Assembly: GCF_900078395.1 (NCBI RefSeq) | Contig: NZ_FKLA01000009.1 | Location: 1,936,614 to 2,000,613, forward strand | Reading direction: 5' to 3' | DNA from: Anaerotruncus rubiinfantis | Lineage (GTDB): Bacteria > Bacillota > Clostridia > Oscillospirales > Ruminococcaceae | DNA: 64,000 bases | Shown: piece by piece, positions 1 to 10,169 of the stretch | How the letters are laid out: every line of letters begins with the position of its first letter | How positions within the stretch are numbered: the stretch's first letter is position 1 | Program-made: the position numbers and the translations under genes | The notes under the pieces: generated by a model | Told to the model about the DNA's origin: nothing | Seen by the model: the letters and a program-made list of their open reading frames with translations, nothing else | Database searches by the model: none

Positions 1-424
1 CGGCGACCGCAAGGTCGTAGGAAAGCTTTGCGGCACAGGTTTCGCCGTATTGGTCGCTTTCCCGTGTACCGACCATCGTAATGACAAGTTCCCCGTCGAT
101 TCCCGAAAGGTCGCCGCGTACATATAATACACACGGCATGCAGTCGATATTTGTCAGATTGGAGGGATAGTCCGGATGATCCGGTGTAATGACGGCACAC
201 TGGTGCTTTTTCGCCCGCAGCAGGTTCTCTTTCGCATGCTCCAGCGTAGTCGCTTTGATCTTTTCGATCTCCTTTGGCGCGAAAATTCCAGTCGCGGAAA
301 GCTCGCGCGCGCTCATGCGGTATAGGGCTTCGGGCGAACCGATTTCGCGGATCACACGATCCGCTTTGACATTGCCGATCCCCAGCGCTTCCTGCAGCCA
401 GATCCAGTAAATGCGGTCAGCCAT
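1..424 (-). CDS. dprA: DNA-processing protein DprA, partial (C-terminal part lies off the left edge)
   Basis: About 141 N-terminal residues are present, starting at the ATG at 424-422 and running off the window. The N-terminal part (MADRIYWIWLQEALGIGNVK) is the SAM/helix-hairpin-like region of DprA. It is followed by the start of the Rossmann-like domain, with PDHPDYPSNL, a VLYVRGDL strand and a VGTRESDQYG segment matching the family's VGsR signature. DprA loads RecA onto incoming single-stranded DNA during transformation. It follows the TrmH-family methyltransferase on the same strand with a gap of about 50 bp. The identification is firm, but nothing can be said about the missing C-terminus. 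Confidence 0.9.
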   Translation of the reverse strand, partial: MADRIYWIWLQEALGIGNVKADRVIREIGSPEALYRMSARELSATGIFAPKEIEKIKATTLEHAKENLLRAKKHQCAVITPDHPDYPSNLTNIDCMPCVLYVRGDLSGIDGELVITMVGTRESDQYGETCAAKLSYDLAVA

Positions 425-472
425 GCTCGGCCCCTCCTGTCATATCTTTTCCCTGTTGTCCTGATCGCTAGA

Positions 473-1273
473 TCAAAGCCGGTCCCGGGTCATCTCCCAG
501 ACCAGAATTCCCGCGGCCATTGCCGCATTGAGCGATTCGCTGTCCGGCCGCATCGGAATGATCACCGCCCCGTCGCACTGATCGATCATCTCTTTGGCCA
601 GTCCATTGCCCTCATTTCCGATGACGACGGCACAGCCGCCGGCTAGCTTTGCCTTTGAAACCGGCGCCGCCCCTTCACACAGCGCGGCGGCCCAAACCGG
701 CACCTTCTCCTGCCGCAGCGCCGCGATAATACCGTCAAGATCGCCGCACACCGCAGACGGTACCTTGAACACGCCGCCCATCGACGCGCGCAGCACCTTG
801 AGGCTGTACAGATCCGGGCAGTCGTCCGAAAGAAATACCCCGTCCACCCCAAAGGCGGCGGCGGTACGCAGGATCGTGCCGAGGTTTCCGGGATCCTGCA
901 GGGATGAAAGCAGGAGAAATTTACCGTTACTGCCTATTTTAACAGGTTGCGTTTGGTTGTCAAGCATCGAAAATACGCCGAATACCCCCTGCGGGCTCGG
1001 TGACTGAGCCAGCTTCGCAGCCACCGAAGATGAAATTCCAACCAGCTCCAGGCCTTTTTCCGCAAGCTTCGTCAACACATCATATCGCTTGAACGCCTCT
1101 TCGGTGACATACGCCGCCCGCGGCGTACAGCCCGCATTGAACGCCTCCGCTGTGAGCTTGACCCCTTCGGTGACGAAACGCCCGGTTTCCCGGCGCGCCT
1201 TGCGCGAACCGGCCAGCCGCACATATTCCTTGACCGCGGGATTCTCCCGCGAAGTGATTTCCCGCAGCACCAT
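473..1273 (-). CDS. TrmH/SpoU-family RNA 2'-O-methyltransferase
   Basis: 266 aa. Residues 1-100 resemble the SpoU substrate-binding domain (SRENPAVKEYVRLAGSRKAR, then TEGVK). Residues about 118-265 are the knotted SPOUT catalytic domain. Its three motifs are visible: LQDPGNLGTILRTAAAFG (about 125-142), VVIGNEGNGL (about 216-225) and PMRPDSESLNAAMA (about 240-253). The family methylates ribose 2'-OH of rRNA or tRNA using SAM. Length and N-terminus fit the YsgA/RlmB-like group found downstream of infC-rpmI-rplT in many Firmicutes. A good AAGGAGG lies before the ATG. The exact RNA target cannot be told from sequence. Confidence 0.88.
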   Translation of the reverse strand: MVLREITSRENPAVKEYVRLAGSRKARRETGRFVTEGVKLTAEAFNAGCTPRAAYVTEEAFKRYDVLTKLAEKGLELVGISSSVAAKLAQSPSPQGVFGVFSMLDNQTQPVKIGSNGKFLLLSSLQDPGNLGTILRTAAAFGVDGVFLSDDCPDLYSLKVLRASMGGVFKVPSAVCGDLDGIIAALRQEKVPVWAAALCEGAAPVSKAKLAGGCAVVIGNEGNGLAKEMIDQCDGAVIIPMRPDSESLNAAMAAGILVWEMTRDRL

Positions 1274-1305
1274 GTGGCAAAATCCTCCTTTTATCAGAAA
1301 GGGAT

Positions 1306-1345
1306 AAAATTACAAATACGCCCGCAGTCAATGACGCGGGCGTAT
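1306..1345 (-). terminator. Intrinsic terminator of the infC-rpmI-rplT operon
   Basis: On the minus strand a 10-bp stem, ATACGCCCGC/GCGGGCGTAT (1316-1325 with 1336-1345), is followed by the T-rich TTGTAATTTTA. It sits 13 bp after the rplT stop and before the methyltransferase start. Confidence 0.8.
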
Positions 1346-1357
1346 ACTGCAAGATTA

Positions 1358-1711
1358 TTAAAGGGCTGCTTTCGCCTTTTCGCACAGGGCAGTGAACGCG
1401 GCCGCATCGTTGATGGCGATCTCGGAGAGCATCTTTCTGTTGAGATCGACACCGGCCTTGTTAAGGCCGTTCATCAGCGTGCTGTAGTTCATGCCGTTGA
1501 TGCGAGCGGCGGCGGAAATGCGGGTGATCCACAGGCGGCGGAAATCACGCTTTTTCTGTTTTCTGCCGATGAAAGCGTAGTTTCCGGATTTCATGACCTG
1601 CTGTTTGGCCATTTTAAAGAGCTTGCTCTTAGCGCCAAAATAACCTTTGGCAAGCTTCAGAGTCTTTTTTCTTCTTTTGCGCGTCATCATTGCGCCCTTA
1701 ACACGAGCCAT
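1358..1711 (-). CDS. rplT: 50S ribosomal protein L20
   Basis: 117 aa, the family's usual length. [20 protein letters not shown] at the N-terminus, [18 protein letters not shown] in the middle and [23 protein letters not shown] near the C-terminus are characteristic of bL20. L20 nucleates assembly of the large subunit and in Firmicutes can repress its own operon through the mRNA leader. It is the last gene of infC-rpmI-rplT and is followed by a terminator. Confidence 0.98.
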   Translation of the reverse strand: MARVKGAMMTRKRRKKTLKLAKGYFGAKSKLFKMAKQQVMKSGNYAFIGRKQKKRDFRRLWITRISAAARINGMNYSTLMNGLNKAGVDLNRKMLSEIAINDAAAFTALCEKAKAAL

Positions 1712-1738
1712 ATCTATTTACCTCCGTTATTTTTCCGA

Positions 1739-1928
1739 TTATTTGTAAGGAATGAGCAGTTTAATGGTCGGAGCATTGGTCTTGTCCGCGTAGGTGCCCT
1801 GGCGCAGACGGCGGCCTCTCTTGGTGTCCTTCTTGGTCAGGATATGGGACTTGTAAGCACGGGCGCGCTTTACTTTACCATTTTTGGTGAGTCCGAAGCG
1901 CTTTTTTGCGCCGGTATGAGTCTTCAGC

Positions 1929-1936
<8 letters not shown>
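1739..1936 (-). CDS. rpmI: 50S ribosomal protein L35
   Basis: 65 aa. The protein begins [20 protein letters not shown] and ends [13 protein letters not shown], diagnostic for bL35. The frame stays open further upstream, but the ATG at 1936 gives the canonical N-terminus and overlaps the end of infC by 8 bp, so I use it. Ribosome structural protein, translationally linked to infC and rplT. Confidence 0.98.
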
Positions 1937-2474
<538 letters not shown>

Positions 2475-2632
2475 GCGAAACACCTCCAAAGCCTTTCTTA
2501 CAAAATAAAACTGAGCGCAGGCAAAATCCACCCACGCTCATTGTCACACAATTACCCTCATCGGGAAAACCGTATTGACCAGCCGGCACATCACCGGCGA
2601 GGTGAGAACAGAATCTGCTCTGCTTTGTTTAC
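2475..2632 (-). promoter_or_regulatory. infC operon leader with attenuator hairpin (L20-leader type)
   Basis: The predicted 5' UTR of about 158 nt contains a GCCGG/CCGGC hairpin (about 2581-2600). It then has a stem TGAGCGTGGG/CCTGCGCTCA (2540-2531 with 2521-2512, two G-U pairs) followed immediately by GTTTTATTTTG. A terminator placed before infC matches the L20-controlled leaders known in Firmicutes. Membership of a specific RNA family needs a covariance-model search. Confidence 0.6.
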
Positions 2633-2638
2633 TAAAGG

Positions 2639-2667
2639 ATTGTATCATAGAATTTCTTCGCTGTCAA
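2639..2667 (-). promoter_or_regulatory. Sigma-A-type promoter of the infC operon
   Basis: TTGACA (2667-2662), a 17-nt spacer, then TACAAT (2644-2639) on the minus strand. It overlaps the addA stop codon, so the infC operon has its own start even though addA lies directly upstream. Confidence 0.75.
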
Positions 2668-5600
2668 CACCCTGTTTTTTGAAATCGAGCCGGATCTCCC
2701 GCCCGAGCGCGAACGAATAGAGCACGCATTCCTTCACCGGCACGCCCAGGCTTTCCCCGAGCACCCTGCGGTAAAGGTCCAGCTGCCCATAATACCGGTC
2801 GATGAGTTCCTGTGGCTCCTTCACATAATCGCTCTTATAGTCGACGATCACCGCCTGCCCGCCCTCAATAAAAACACAGTCGGCCACGCCCTGGATGGCG
2901 GTCCTGCTGTCACCGTCGAAAAGGCCGGTGTAGTCCCCAAGTGTCTCCTCGCCGACTTCCGCCAGAAAGCGCAGCTCACGGTAGACCTTCTCCGCCGTGA
3001 AAATCCGCCCGGCCAGCGTCCCGGAAAAGAACCGGTTCAGCTTGCCCGCATCGACCGCATCGGCTTCCTGCCGGGTGAGATATCCATTCTCCACCATCCG
3101 TTCAATCTCCGCAGGCGCGTCCTTCGCAGCTGCGGCGTAATCGGCGAACTGCATAAACTTATGCAGCGCATTTCCCATCTGCGCGCCGGTAAGTCCCGAC
3201 GCCGACAAAAAGGCCGGGCGCCGGGCGAAGCGGTAAGCTTTGGCCATTTCGCCTTTGGAAATCTGTGAAACCGCCATCTTGGTCGGGATTCTCGTCTGCG
3301 CCTCAAACGGATACCGGTACGCAATCCGCTCCTTCAGCAGGGTAAGCAGCCGCGGGTCAGGGGCGGCCTGCCCCGCCTCATCCGCTTTTGCTTCCTGATC
3401 CGGGTCGTCCAGCACCGGCACGATCCGCAGGTTCAGCTGGCTTTCATCCGGCGCTGTCTGCACGTCCACGCCGATTTCAGCAAGCGCGGGCAAAAGGTCC
3501 TGATGGTGTATCGCCGCCATCAGGAGCCAGTCGAGATAGCTCGACGCGGCCCGCACCTGATAAGGCGAAAGCCTGCCGTCCGCTTCGAGCGGCGCGCAGT
3601 ACCCCGCAAGCTTTTCCTCTGCCTTCGTAACCGTCCCGGTGATGTACAGCCGTTCCTTCGCCCGGGTGAGCGCCACATAGAGCACCCGAAGCTCCTCCGA
3701 AAGGGATGAACGTTCAATCTCAAGCCGCAGCGCCTGCATCGGTACCGTGGTAAACTGCTTCATCAGCTCGAAGTCACGGCGTACACAGGCAAAACCCAGC
3801 CGCGAATGCAGCAGGGTATTCCCATAGAGATCCTCCTTATTAAAACGTTTTGCACTGTCGCAGAGGAATACCACCGGAAATTCCAGCCCTTTCGAACGAT
3901 GGATGCTCATAATCCGCACCACATCCGCCTGCTCGGAAAGGCTCGCGGCCGGAGCAAGGTCACTTTTCCGCTCGAGCAGCTGGTCAAGGAACCGCACAAA
4001 GCCCGGAAGGCCCTTATAGCCGCTCGCGTGGTAATCGCAGGCGTACTGCACAAGCAGCAGCAGGTTCGCGCGGCGGGTTTCGCCCAAACGCATCACCTGT
4101 ACCTTGCCAAGGTAATCGGTCAGCTCATAAATCTTGCGGATCACCTGGTCGGCGGTCGCGCCAGCGGCAAATTGCCGCAGGCGGGCAAGCGTTTCAAGAA
4201 ACGCCACGCAGTGCAGGTCTCCTTCGCCGGCGCGCGCGGCAAGCGCCAGATAGAGCGGCCCGCGCCTTTTCGCAAGGCGCAGAGCGGCCATTTCGTCCGC
4301 TGTAAAACCGAACAGCGCCGACATCATTACAGCGGCCAGGTCAATATCCAAAAGCGGATTGTCAATCACCCGCAAAAGCGAAATCACCGGTGCGATTTCC
4401 TTTGTGGTCAGGTAACCGCTCTTTGGTTCCGACCAGACCGGAACACCAAGCTTCGTAAGCGCGTCAAAATAGGTCTGCGCCTTGCCGGACGGCGACCGCA
4501 TCAGGATACAGATGTCTCCGGGCCGGACTTTCCGCAGCCCGCTGCCGTCCGAGACAAGCGTCCCGGCCTCCAAAAGCCCTGCGATCCGTTCGGCCACGTA
4601 GCCCGCCTCTACCGCCGATTTATCGCGCTCCCCAGCATATTCGCCGACATCGAGCAGCTCGAGTGACACGCCTTCCTGGACGCCCGGCGGAAATACCGCA
4701 CCCGGGACAAGCGCTTCTTCATCAGTATAATCAAGTTCACCGATTTTTTCGCTCATCAGCAGCCGGAAAAAGAAGTTGATCCCGCCAATGACCTCCGGCG
4801 CGCTGCGGAAATTCTTTCCAAGGGTGATCCGTGCCGGAAAATGCGCACCGTCAAAAGGCGCATAGCGCTTTTTCTTTTCAAGAAACAGCTCCGGCATCGC
4901 CTGCCGGAAACGGTAAATGCTCTGCTTGACGTCGCCCACCATGAAAAGGTTTGTTTCATCACGTGAGACGGCACGGAAAATGATTTCCTGCGCCTCGTTG
5001 GTATCCTGAAACTCATCGACCAGCACCTCGTCATAAAGCGCCGAAATGTTCTCAGCGAGCGGTGTTTTGGCGTATCCCGCTCCGACCGTGCGCACGAGCA
5101 AAGCGATCGCGTACTGTTCCATATCTGAAAAGTCCATCAGGTTGCGCTGGAGCTTTTGCCGTGTGAAATCGTCGTCAAACTCCTTCACGAGATCGAACAG
5201 CATTTCCACCATCGGCTTTAGAAATGCGATGTCCTCCGCGAACTCAGCGGCGGTTGCGCAGAACTGCCCCTTCGAAAGCCCGTCGACGATTCCCTTCACC
5301 GCCCTGCGCAGGCCCTGGACGCTTCCCTTCTGCGGGCTGTCCCCTTTGAGTGGCCGCAGCTTATCAAAGGTAAAGGCGGCGAGTTTTTCGCAGACGCCGT
5401 CCCAGTCGCGCCTTGCCGCGATGGCGGCGGCCTGTTCCAGCTGAAGCAGATCGTGGGAAAATGCATCCAGATAGGCAGCGGCCATCGCTTCGTCTGTGGT
5501 GATGATGCCAAGCGCCTGCCGGGTCAGCTGTATCGCGTAATCGAACGCCTCCGCCGTGTAGGAAAGGATCGCCTGACCCCAGATTGAATCAGCCACCCGA

Positions 5601-6211
5601 ACCGACGGGCTGTAATAGCCGAGCTTCTCGTCAAGCCAGTTGCGGTAAAACGGATGCGCCCGCACAAAGTCGTAGAGTGAAAATAAAGTCGAGAAGAGCC
5701 TGCTGTCGTCGCGTCCGCTGCTCAACAGCTCGACCAGCTCGGCAAACGCCGCTCCGCGTTCGCTGTGGAACCGTTCGACCGTGCCGCTTGCGCAATCGCG
5801 CCGCAGGATTTCAAGCTCCTTTTCGTCCGCTACCCGCAAATTGGGCGAGATACCGAGCAGCTGGAAGTTTTCGCGGATGAGGCTGATACAGAAGGAATGG
5901 ACCGTCCCAATCTGCGCGCGTCCCAAAAGCAGCTGCTGCCGCAGCAGCTGTTCGTCGTCCGGATGAACGGCAAGCATGTCCGAAACGCGCGCCATGATCC
6001 GCTGTTTCATCTCGAGCGCGGCGGCATTCGAAAAGGTCATGACCAGCAGGCGGTCGGCATCGACGGGATGATCTTCGTCGAGCAGCAGCCCCACAACCCG
6101 TTCCACCAGCACAGCGGTCTTGCCGCTGCCGGCGGCCGCCGATACCAATACTGTCCCGCCGCGCGCCGAAATTGCATTCTGCTGTTCGGGCGTCCAGCGT
6201 TTTTCAGCCAT
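2645..6211 (-). CDS. addA: ATP-dependent helicase/nuclease subunit A
   Basis: 1188 aa, normal for AddA. UvrD-type helicase: Walker A AAAGSGKT (about 25-32), motif II VLVDEFQDTN (about 395-405), motif III/IV with KQSIYRFRQA, and motif VI VLYVALTRAKERLYI. The C-terminus carries the RecB-like nuclease motif VIVDYKSDYV. AddA unwinds and resects double-strand breaks together with AddB, feeding RecA-dependent repair at Chi-like sites. Its start overlaps the end of addB by 8 bp, so the pair is translationally coupled. Confidence 0.96.
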   Translation of the reverse strand: MAEKRWTPEQQNAISARGGTVLVSAAAGSGKTAVLVERVVGLLLDEDHPVDADRLLVMTFSNAAALEMKQRIMARVSDMLAVHPDDEQLLRQQLLLGRAQIGTVHSFCISLIRENFQLLGISPNLRVADEKELEILRRDCASGTVERFHSERGAAFAELVELLSSGRDDSRLFSTLFSLYDFVRAHPFYRNWLDEKLGYYSPSVRVADSIWGQAILSYTAEAFDYAIQLTRQALGIITTDEAMAAAYLDAFSHDLLQLEQAAAIAARRDWDGVCEKLAAFTFDKLRPLKGDSPQKGSVQGLRRAVKGIVDGLSKGQFCATAAEFAEDIAFLKPMVEMLFDLVKEFDDDFTRQKLQRNLMDFSDMEQYAIALLVRTVGAGYAKTPLAENISALYDEVLVDEFQDTNEAQEIIFRAVSRDETNLFMVGDVKQSIYRFRQAMPELFLEKKKRYAPFDGAHFPARITLGKNFRSAPEVIGGINFFFRLLMSEKIGELDYTDEEALVPGAVFPPGVQEGVSLELLDVGEYAGERDKSAVEAGYVAERIAGLLEAGTLVSDGSGLRKVRPGDICILMRSPSGKAQTYFDALTKLGVPVWSEPKSGYLTTKEIAPVISLLRVIDNPLLDIDLAAVMMSALFGFTADEMAALRLAKRRGPLYLALAARAGEGDLHCVAFLETLARLRQFAAGATADQVIRKIYELTDYLGKVQVMRLGETRRANLLLLVQYACDYHASGYKGLPGFVRFLDQLLERKSDLAPAASLSEQADVVRIMSIHRSKGLEFPVVFLCDSAKRFNKEDLYGNTLLHSRLGFACVRRDFELMKQFTTVPMQALRLEIERSSLSEELRVLYVALTRAKERLYITGTVTKAEEKLAGYCAPLEADGRLSPYQVRAASSYLDWLLMAAIHHQDLLPALAEIGVDVQTAPDESQLNLRIVPVLDDPDQEAKADEAGQAAPDPRLLTLLKERIAYRYPFEAQTRIPTKMAVSQISKGEMAKAYRFARRPAFLSASGLTGAQMGNALHKFMQFADYAAAAKDAPAEIERMVENGYLTRQEADAVDAGKLNRFFSGTLAGRIFTAEKVYRELRFLAEVGEETLGDYTGLFDGDSRTAIQGVADCVFIEGGQAVIVDYKSDYVKEPQELIDRYYGQLDLYRRVLGESLGVPVKECVLYSFALGREIRLDFKKQGVDSEEIL

Positions 6212-9200
6212 CGGAGTCCTCCTTCCCCATCAGTTCATAGATGCGCTCCTTGTCAATCTCGCAGAGCTTTCGTACCGGGTCCCCCTCCTCATGCCCGCAG
6301 ACCGCATGATAATCGCACCAGAGGCAGGGCGAATAATCCGACAGTCCGTCGGCTGGTTTGGCGCCGATCTTCCCGCCGTACAGGTCGCTGGAGATTTCAG
6401 TGAGCAGCTTTTCAACCTGCCTGCGGATCTGTGCCATCTGCGTGAGGTTCGCAAGCGAGCTGTGTACATCGAAGCTGCCGTCTTTCTTGGCCTTTGCTGG
6501 GATGAACACCCCGGCAAGGTCCGGCTCCATCGCGGAGAGGACCTCCCTGTCCTCAATCAGGATGCCGTTCATCTTGAGCCGCTTGAGCTGCTCGGCGCGT
6601 ATTTCCTCGTCGGAAGCATGCCGCCCGGCCGAAATCACGCTGTCCCGCGCGGGCATGTAGAGCACACCCGCGGGGACCGGTTCCGCCCCGTCCGGCAAAG
6701 GATTCTCACAGATTGAAAAAAGGTAGATCAGCATCTGCAGGTTGAGTCCGTAATAGACGTCGGACAGATTGAAGGTCTTGCGGCCGGACTTGTAGTCCAC
6801 CACCCGCACATATCGTTTCTGCCCGCGCCGCAGAACGTCCACGCGGTCGACGATCCCTTCGACGATCACCTTGGTGCCATCCGCCGCGATCAGGTCGAGC
6901 GGCTTTATCTGCGCATCCAGGTTGATCGGCAGCTCGAACGCTTCCGGCTCAAATTCGCTCTGCGAAAACTCCAGCCCCAGCCGCCGGAGCAGCCGGACAA
7001 GCGTGTTCACCAGCCGCCGGAAGAGATATTTGAAGCGCGCGGGCATCTCTTCAAGATTCTGGATCTTCGCGCCGAGGTCCGCTTCAATGAGTTCGGAAAT
7101 CTCCGCACGCAGCTGCGCGTCCGGAAGGACGAAAAGTCCCCTGCCGCCATGTTTTTTCACCATCTTTTCGAGCACCAAGTGGATGAGCGAGCCCGATTCG
7201 ATCGGATTAAATTCCGCTTTGCGGCGGGTGTTGAGCCGCAGCCCCACCTGGCAGAAATACGAAAACGGGCAGCTGTAGTACCGCTCGACCTTGGACGGCG
7301 AAATGCGCATTTCACGTCCAAAGAGCCTCCGCGCCGCCGCGCGGTCGTACAGGGCGAACTCCCGCGCGCCGCTGCAGCTTTCGAGCTGCGCCATCCGCCG
7401 CGGTGCGTTCTCCGCAAAATACGCCTTCAGCGTCGCCTCCCGGACGGAATCCTCCCGCCAGCACCGGGTCATCGCGTCAAACGCGGTTTTTTCGTTTACG
7501 GCGCGCCCAAGCGCGTCGTAAAAAGAAGGCGCGCCGAAGATTTTGTCCCCCAGGATTCCGCGCAGCTGTGCGAGCGCGCCGGACGGCGCGAGCGCGCCCC
7601 CCGCGGTGTCCCGCATCGGCCAGGTCATATAAAGGCGTTCAGACGCCTGGGTCAAGGCGAAATAGACGAAGTAACGCTCAAAGAGGGCGTACTGCTCCGG
7701 CGTACGCAGAAGATCCACGCCGCGCTCTTTGAGAAGGTTGCGCTCCGCCGGGGAAAAGATGCCCCCAGGCGCGTCCCACAGCGGGAACGCCCCCTCGTTG
7801 AGCCCAATTATAAAGGCCGCGCGCGGACCATTCGGCCGGATGCGGTCCGCTGTGCCGGCAATCACCTGATCAAGCGTCTGCGGCAGCGAGCCAATGTCCG
7901 AAGCGGCGAGGCTCATGCGCAAAAGATCGATATAACGCGAAAGCTTGAAGCTTGTCCCGCCCAACGCGCCTCCGAACACATCCAGAATCCCGACCAACAG
8001 ATCCCAGACCTGCGCGCCGGTTTCCAAAAAGCGCTTCTGCTCCTCCAGATCCATCTCCTGTGCGCTCTCCTGGAGGTGCTCCGCCGCTTTGCAGTCGGCA
8101 AGATATTGGAATACCGCGCCCGCAAATCCACGTCCATCACAATTTTCCAGCCGGTTCATCAATTTGCGCAGCGGTCCCGCCAATTTTTCACGCGCCGCGT
8201 TGATCCGGGAAAGCGCGGCAGTCTGCTCCTCTGTAAAGCCTTCCACCATGCCATCCGGATTATTGACAAAATCCGCAACCCAGGTAAATCCGCTGATTCC
8301 CCAGGTGAAGCAGTAATTTTCCAAAAGTCCCGCGTCCACCTGATCCACTCCGGTGATGCAGTTTTTTGCAAGCGAAAGCACCGCGTCGGTGGAGAAGTTC
8401 CCGCGCACCGCTTCGAGCGCGCCAAGCACGCCGCTCACCAGGGGATACACCTGGATATCCTCCCGCTGGTCGGCAAAAAACGGGATATCATACCGCGAAA
8501 AGACCGTTTCAAGCGGTACAAGATACCGCTCAAGGCTCCTTCCAATCACCACAATATCCCGGTAACGGTATCCTTTTTCCCGCACAAGCAGAGCGATCTG
8601 CGCTGCAATATACTCCAACTCATCGTAAAGGTCTTCGCATGATATGGCAAAAACATCCCGCGTATCCGCAGATATCTCCGGCCGCAGTTTCGGATATTCC
8701 CTCGCCACGGCAGCCAACGCGGGGTTTTGAAACCGGTGCGGCTCCCGCATCACGACCGGCGGACTAACCCGGGCGCCGCACCGTTTGGCCATTTCGGTCA
8801 AACGGTGCGCGGTACGCGCGGGCGCACTGAGTGCGCCCGTGGCGCCCGGCGCCTGCGGCCCCTCGCAGGTGAGCGTCACGGTCACACGCGGGCAGAACTC
8901 GAGCAGCAGCGCAAGCATCCTCCATTCCGCGCCCATAAAGGCCATAAACCCATCGATAAAGACTTCGTAATCCTCCAGGAAGTCCGGATGTTCCTCCAGT
9001 TTTTTGCAGGCGCGCCACAGGTTGTCGTCCGGGTCGGTGTAACCCTGTTCAATGAGCGCCTGATAGGTCTCAAAAATCAGCGCGATGTCTCCGAGCTTGT
9101 CCGAAAGTCCCCCGGAAGCATCCCGCGCAACCGCACGCAAAATTTCCGGTTCCACGCCGGCGGTTTTCAGTTCACTGACGGTTTCGCACATCGAAGCGAC

Positions 9201-9545
9201 CAGCGCCGCGTCTTCCGCGTTCCTTCGGTAAACCGACAGCCCGTCCCGCAGTTCCCCCAGCGCCACGCTCATGAGCAGATATTTTGCCGTTTCATCCAGA
9301 TGAACGCCCGCAAGTCCTCCAAACTCTCGGAAAATGCGGTCGCAAAGGCGTGTAAAGCTGAGCACCTCCACAGATAGGGCATCCTTCGCGCCGAGTCTGC
9401 GATAGAGCATCTTTTCGCTTTCAAACGAATACTGTTCCGGCACGATCAGAATCGCTTTCCTGCCATTTTTCACAGCCTGCCCGATCCGCTCATGCAGCAG
9501 CGTCGTCTTGCCCGTCCCGGCAATTCCAAGAATCAGATCCAGCAT
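6204..9545 (-). CDS. addB: ATP-dependent nuclease subunit B
   Basis: 1113 aa from the ATG at 9545. The reading frame extends to 9611, but the canonical AddB N-terminus MLDLILGIAGTGKTTLL starts here and carries the Walker A. The C-terminus has a RecB-family nuclease domain (VVDYKSGRKTF) and the four-cysteine Fe-S signature of AddB: one Cys in YYSCPFSYF, then CLWCDYHAVC near the end (C-x2-C-x5-C). AddB is the Chi-recognising partner of AddA. It is the first gene of addBA, preceded by a terminator of the upstream operon and a TAGAAT-like -10 around 9583. Confidence 0.95.
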   Translation of the reverse strand: MLDLILGIAGTGKTTLLHERIGQAVKNGRKAILIVPEQYSFESEKMLYRRLGAKDALSVEVLSFTRLCDRIFREFGGLAGVHLDETAKYLLMSVALGELRDGLSVYRRNAEDAALVASMCETVSELKTAGVEPEILRAVARDASGGLSDKLGDIALIFETYQALIEQGYTDPDDNLWRACKKLEEHPDFLEDYEVFIDGFMAFMGAEWRMLALLLEFCPRVTVTLTCEGPQAPGATGALSAPARTAHRLTEMAKRCGARVSPPVVMREPHRFQNPALAAVAREYPKLRPEISADTRDVFAISCEDLYDELEYIAAQIALLVREKGYRYRDIVVIGRSLERYLVPLETVFSRYDIPFFADQREDIQVYPLVSGVLGALEAVRGNFSTDAVLSLAKNCITGVDQVDAGLLENYCFTWGISGFTWVADFVNNPDGMVEGFTEEQTAALSRINAAREKLAGPLRKLMNRLENCDGRGFAGAVFQYLADCKAAEHLQESAQEMDLEEQKRFLETGAQVWDLLVGILDVFGGALGGTSFKLSRYIDLLRMSLAASDIGSLPQTLDQVIAGTADRIRPNGPRAAFIIGLNEGAFPLWDAPGGIFSPAERNLLKERGVDLLRTPEQYALFERYFVYFALTQASERLYMTWPMRDTAGGALAPSGALAQLRGILGDKIFGAPSFYDALGRAVNEKTAFDAMTRCWREDSVREATLKAYFAENAPRRMAQLESCSGAREFALYDRAAARRLFGREMRISPSKVERYYSCPFSYFCQVGLRLNTRRKAEFNPIESGSLIHLVLEKMVKKHGGRGLFVLPDAQLRAEISELIEADLGAKIQNLEEMPARFKYLFRRLVNTLVRLLRRLGLEFSQSEFEPEAFELPINLDAQIKPLDLIAADGTKVIVEGIVDRVDVLRRGQKRYVRVVDYKSGRKTFNLSDVYYGLNLQMLIYLFSICENPLPDGAEPVPAGVLYMPARDSVISAGRHASDEEIRAEQLKRLKMNGILIEDREVLSAMEPDLAGVFIPAKAKKDGSFDVHSSLANLTQMAQIRRQVEKLLTEISSDLYGGKIGAKPADGLSDYSPCLWCDYHAVCGHEEGDPVRKLCEIDKERIYELMGKEDSDG

Positions 9546-9598
9546 TCGTTCACCAGCTTTCGATTTTTCAAGTACGAGATCTATTCTACCACAAACGG

Positions 9599-9632
9599 AA
9601 AAAAAGTGCACACCGTTTTCACAGTGCGCACC
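9599..9632 (-). terminator. Terminator of the VOR operon
   Basis: GTGCGCAC and GTGTGCAC pair (one G-U) around a TGTGAAAACG-type loop and are followed by seven T on the minus strand, 7 bp beyond the gamma-subunit stop. Confidence 0.75.
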
Positions 9633-9638
9633 TTCTCA

Positions 9639-10169
9639 TTATAAGCTCATGCCGAGTTTGACCGCTCTTGCATTCGGCTCCGCAAGATGCTGTTTCTTCG
9701 GCGGGACGCATTTGAGGATCGCCTGTTCCACCGTTTCCAGGGAAGCGAAACCGCTCTCCTTGAGCGCTTTACCCAGAATAATCATGTTTGCAAGTCCCTT
9801 GAGTCCCTCCGAATCGGCCAGCGAAGTGGCCGGGACATAGAAACATTTGATATCGTCACGCTCACATTTTTTATCGATGAGCGCGCTGTCAATCACAGCG
9901 ATGCCGCCGGGGGCAACCTTGTCAATAAATTTATCATAGGAAGGCAGGTTCATCGCGACGAGCAGGTCCGGGGTCAGCACCAGCGGAGAACCGATCGGGT
10001 CGTCCGAAAGGCACACCGAACAGTTCGCGGTGCCGCCGCGCATCTCCGGGCCGTAAGAAGGCAGCCAGGAGACATATTTTTCCTCGATCAGGCCGGAATA
10101 AGCGATGATCTTACCGGCAAACAGGACACCCTGTCCACCGAAACCGGCCAGCAGCATATTTTGAGTCAT
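9639..10169 (-). CDS. 2-oxoacid:ferredoxin oxidoreductase, gamma subunit (VOR/KOR type)
   Basis: 176 aa. The N-terminal [16 protein letters not shown] and the [16 protein letters not shown] stretch define the gamma (EKR) domain that helps bind CoA in four-subunit 2-oxoacid oxidoreductases. It is the last gene of the operon P-loop ATPase, ferredoxin, alpha, beta, gamma, and overlaps the beta gene by 4 bp. The complex converts a 2-oxoacid plus CoA to acyl-CoA, CO2 and reduced ferredoxin. Alpha and beta look closest to 3-methyl-2-oxobutanoate or 2-oxoglutarate enzymes. The substrate cannot be fixed from sequence by eye. Confidence 0.88.
   Translation of the reverse strand: MTQNMLLAGFGGQGVLFAGKIIAYSGLIEEKYVSWLPSYGPEMRGGTANCSVCLSDDPIGSPLVLTPDLLVAMNLPSYDKFIDKVAPGGIAVIDSALIDKKCERDDIKCFYVPATSLADSEGLKGLANMIILGKALKESGFASLETVEQAILKCVPPKKQHLAEPNARAVKLGMSL

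Noticed and set aside
2475-2531. ATG at 2531 as the infC start
   Set aside because: It adds residues unlike any IF-3, lies across the attenuator stem and lacks a ribosome site, whereas the ATT has a perfectly placed one.
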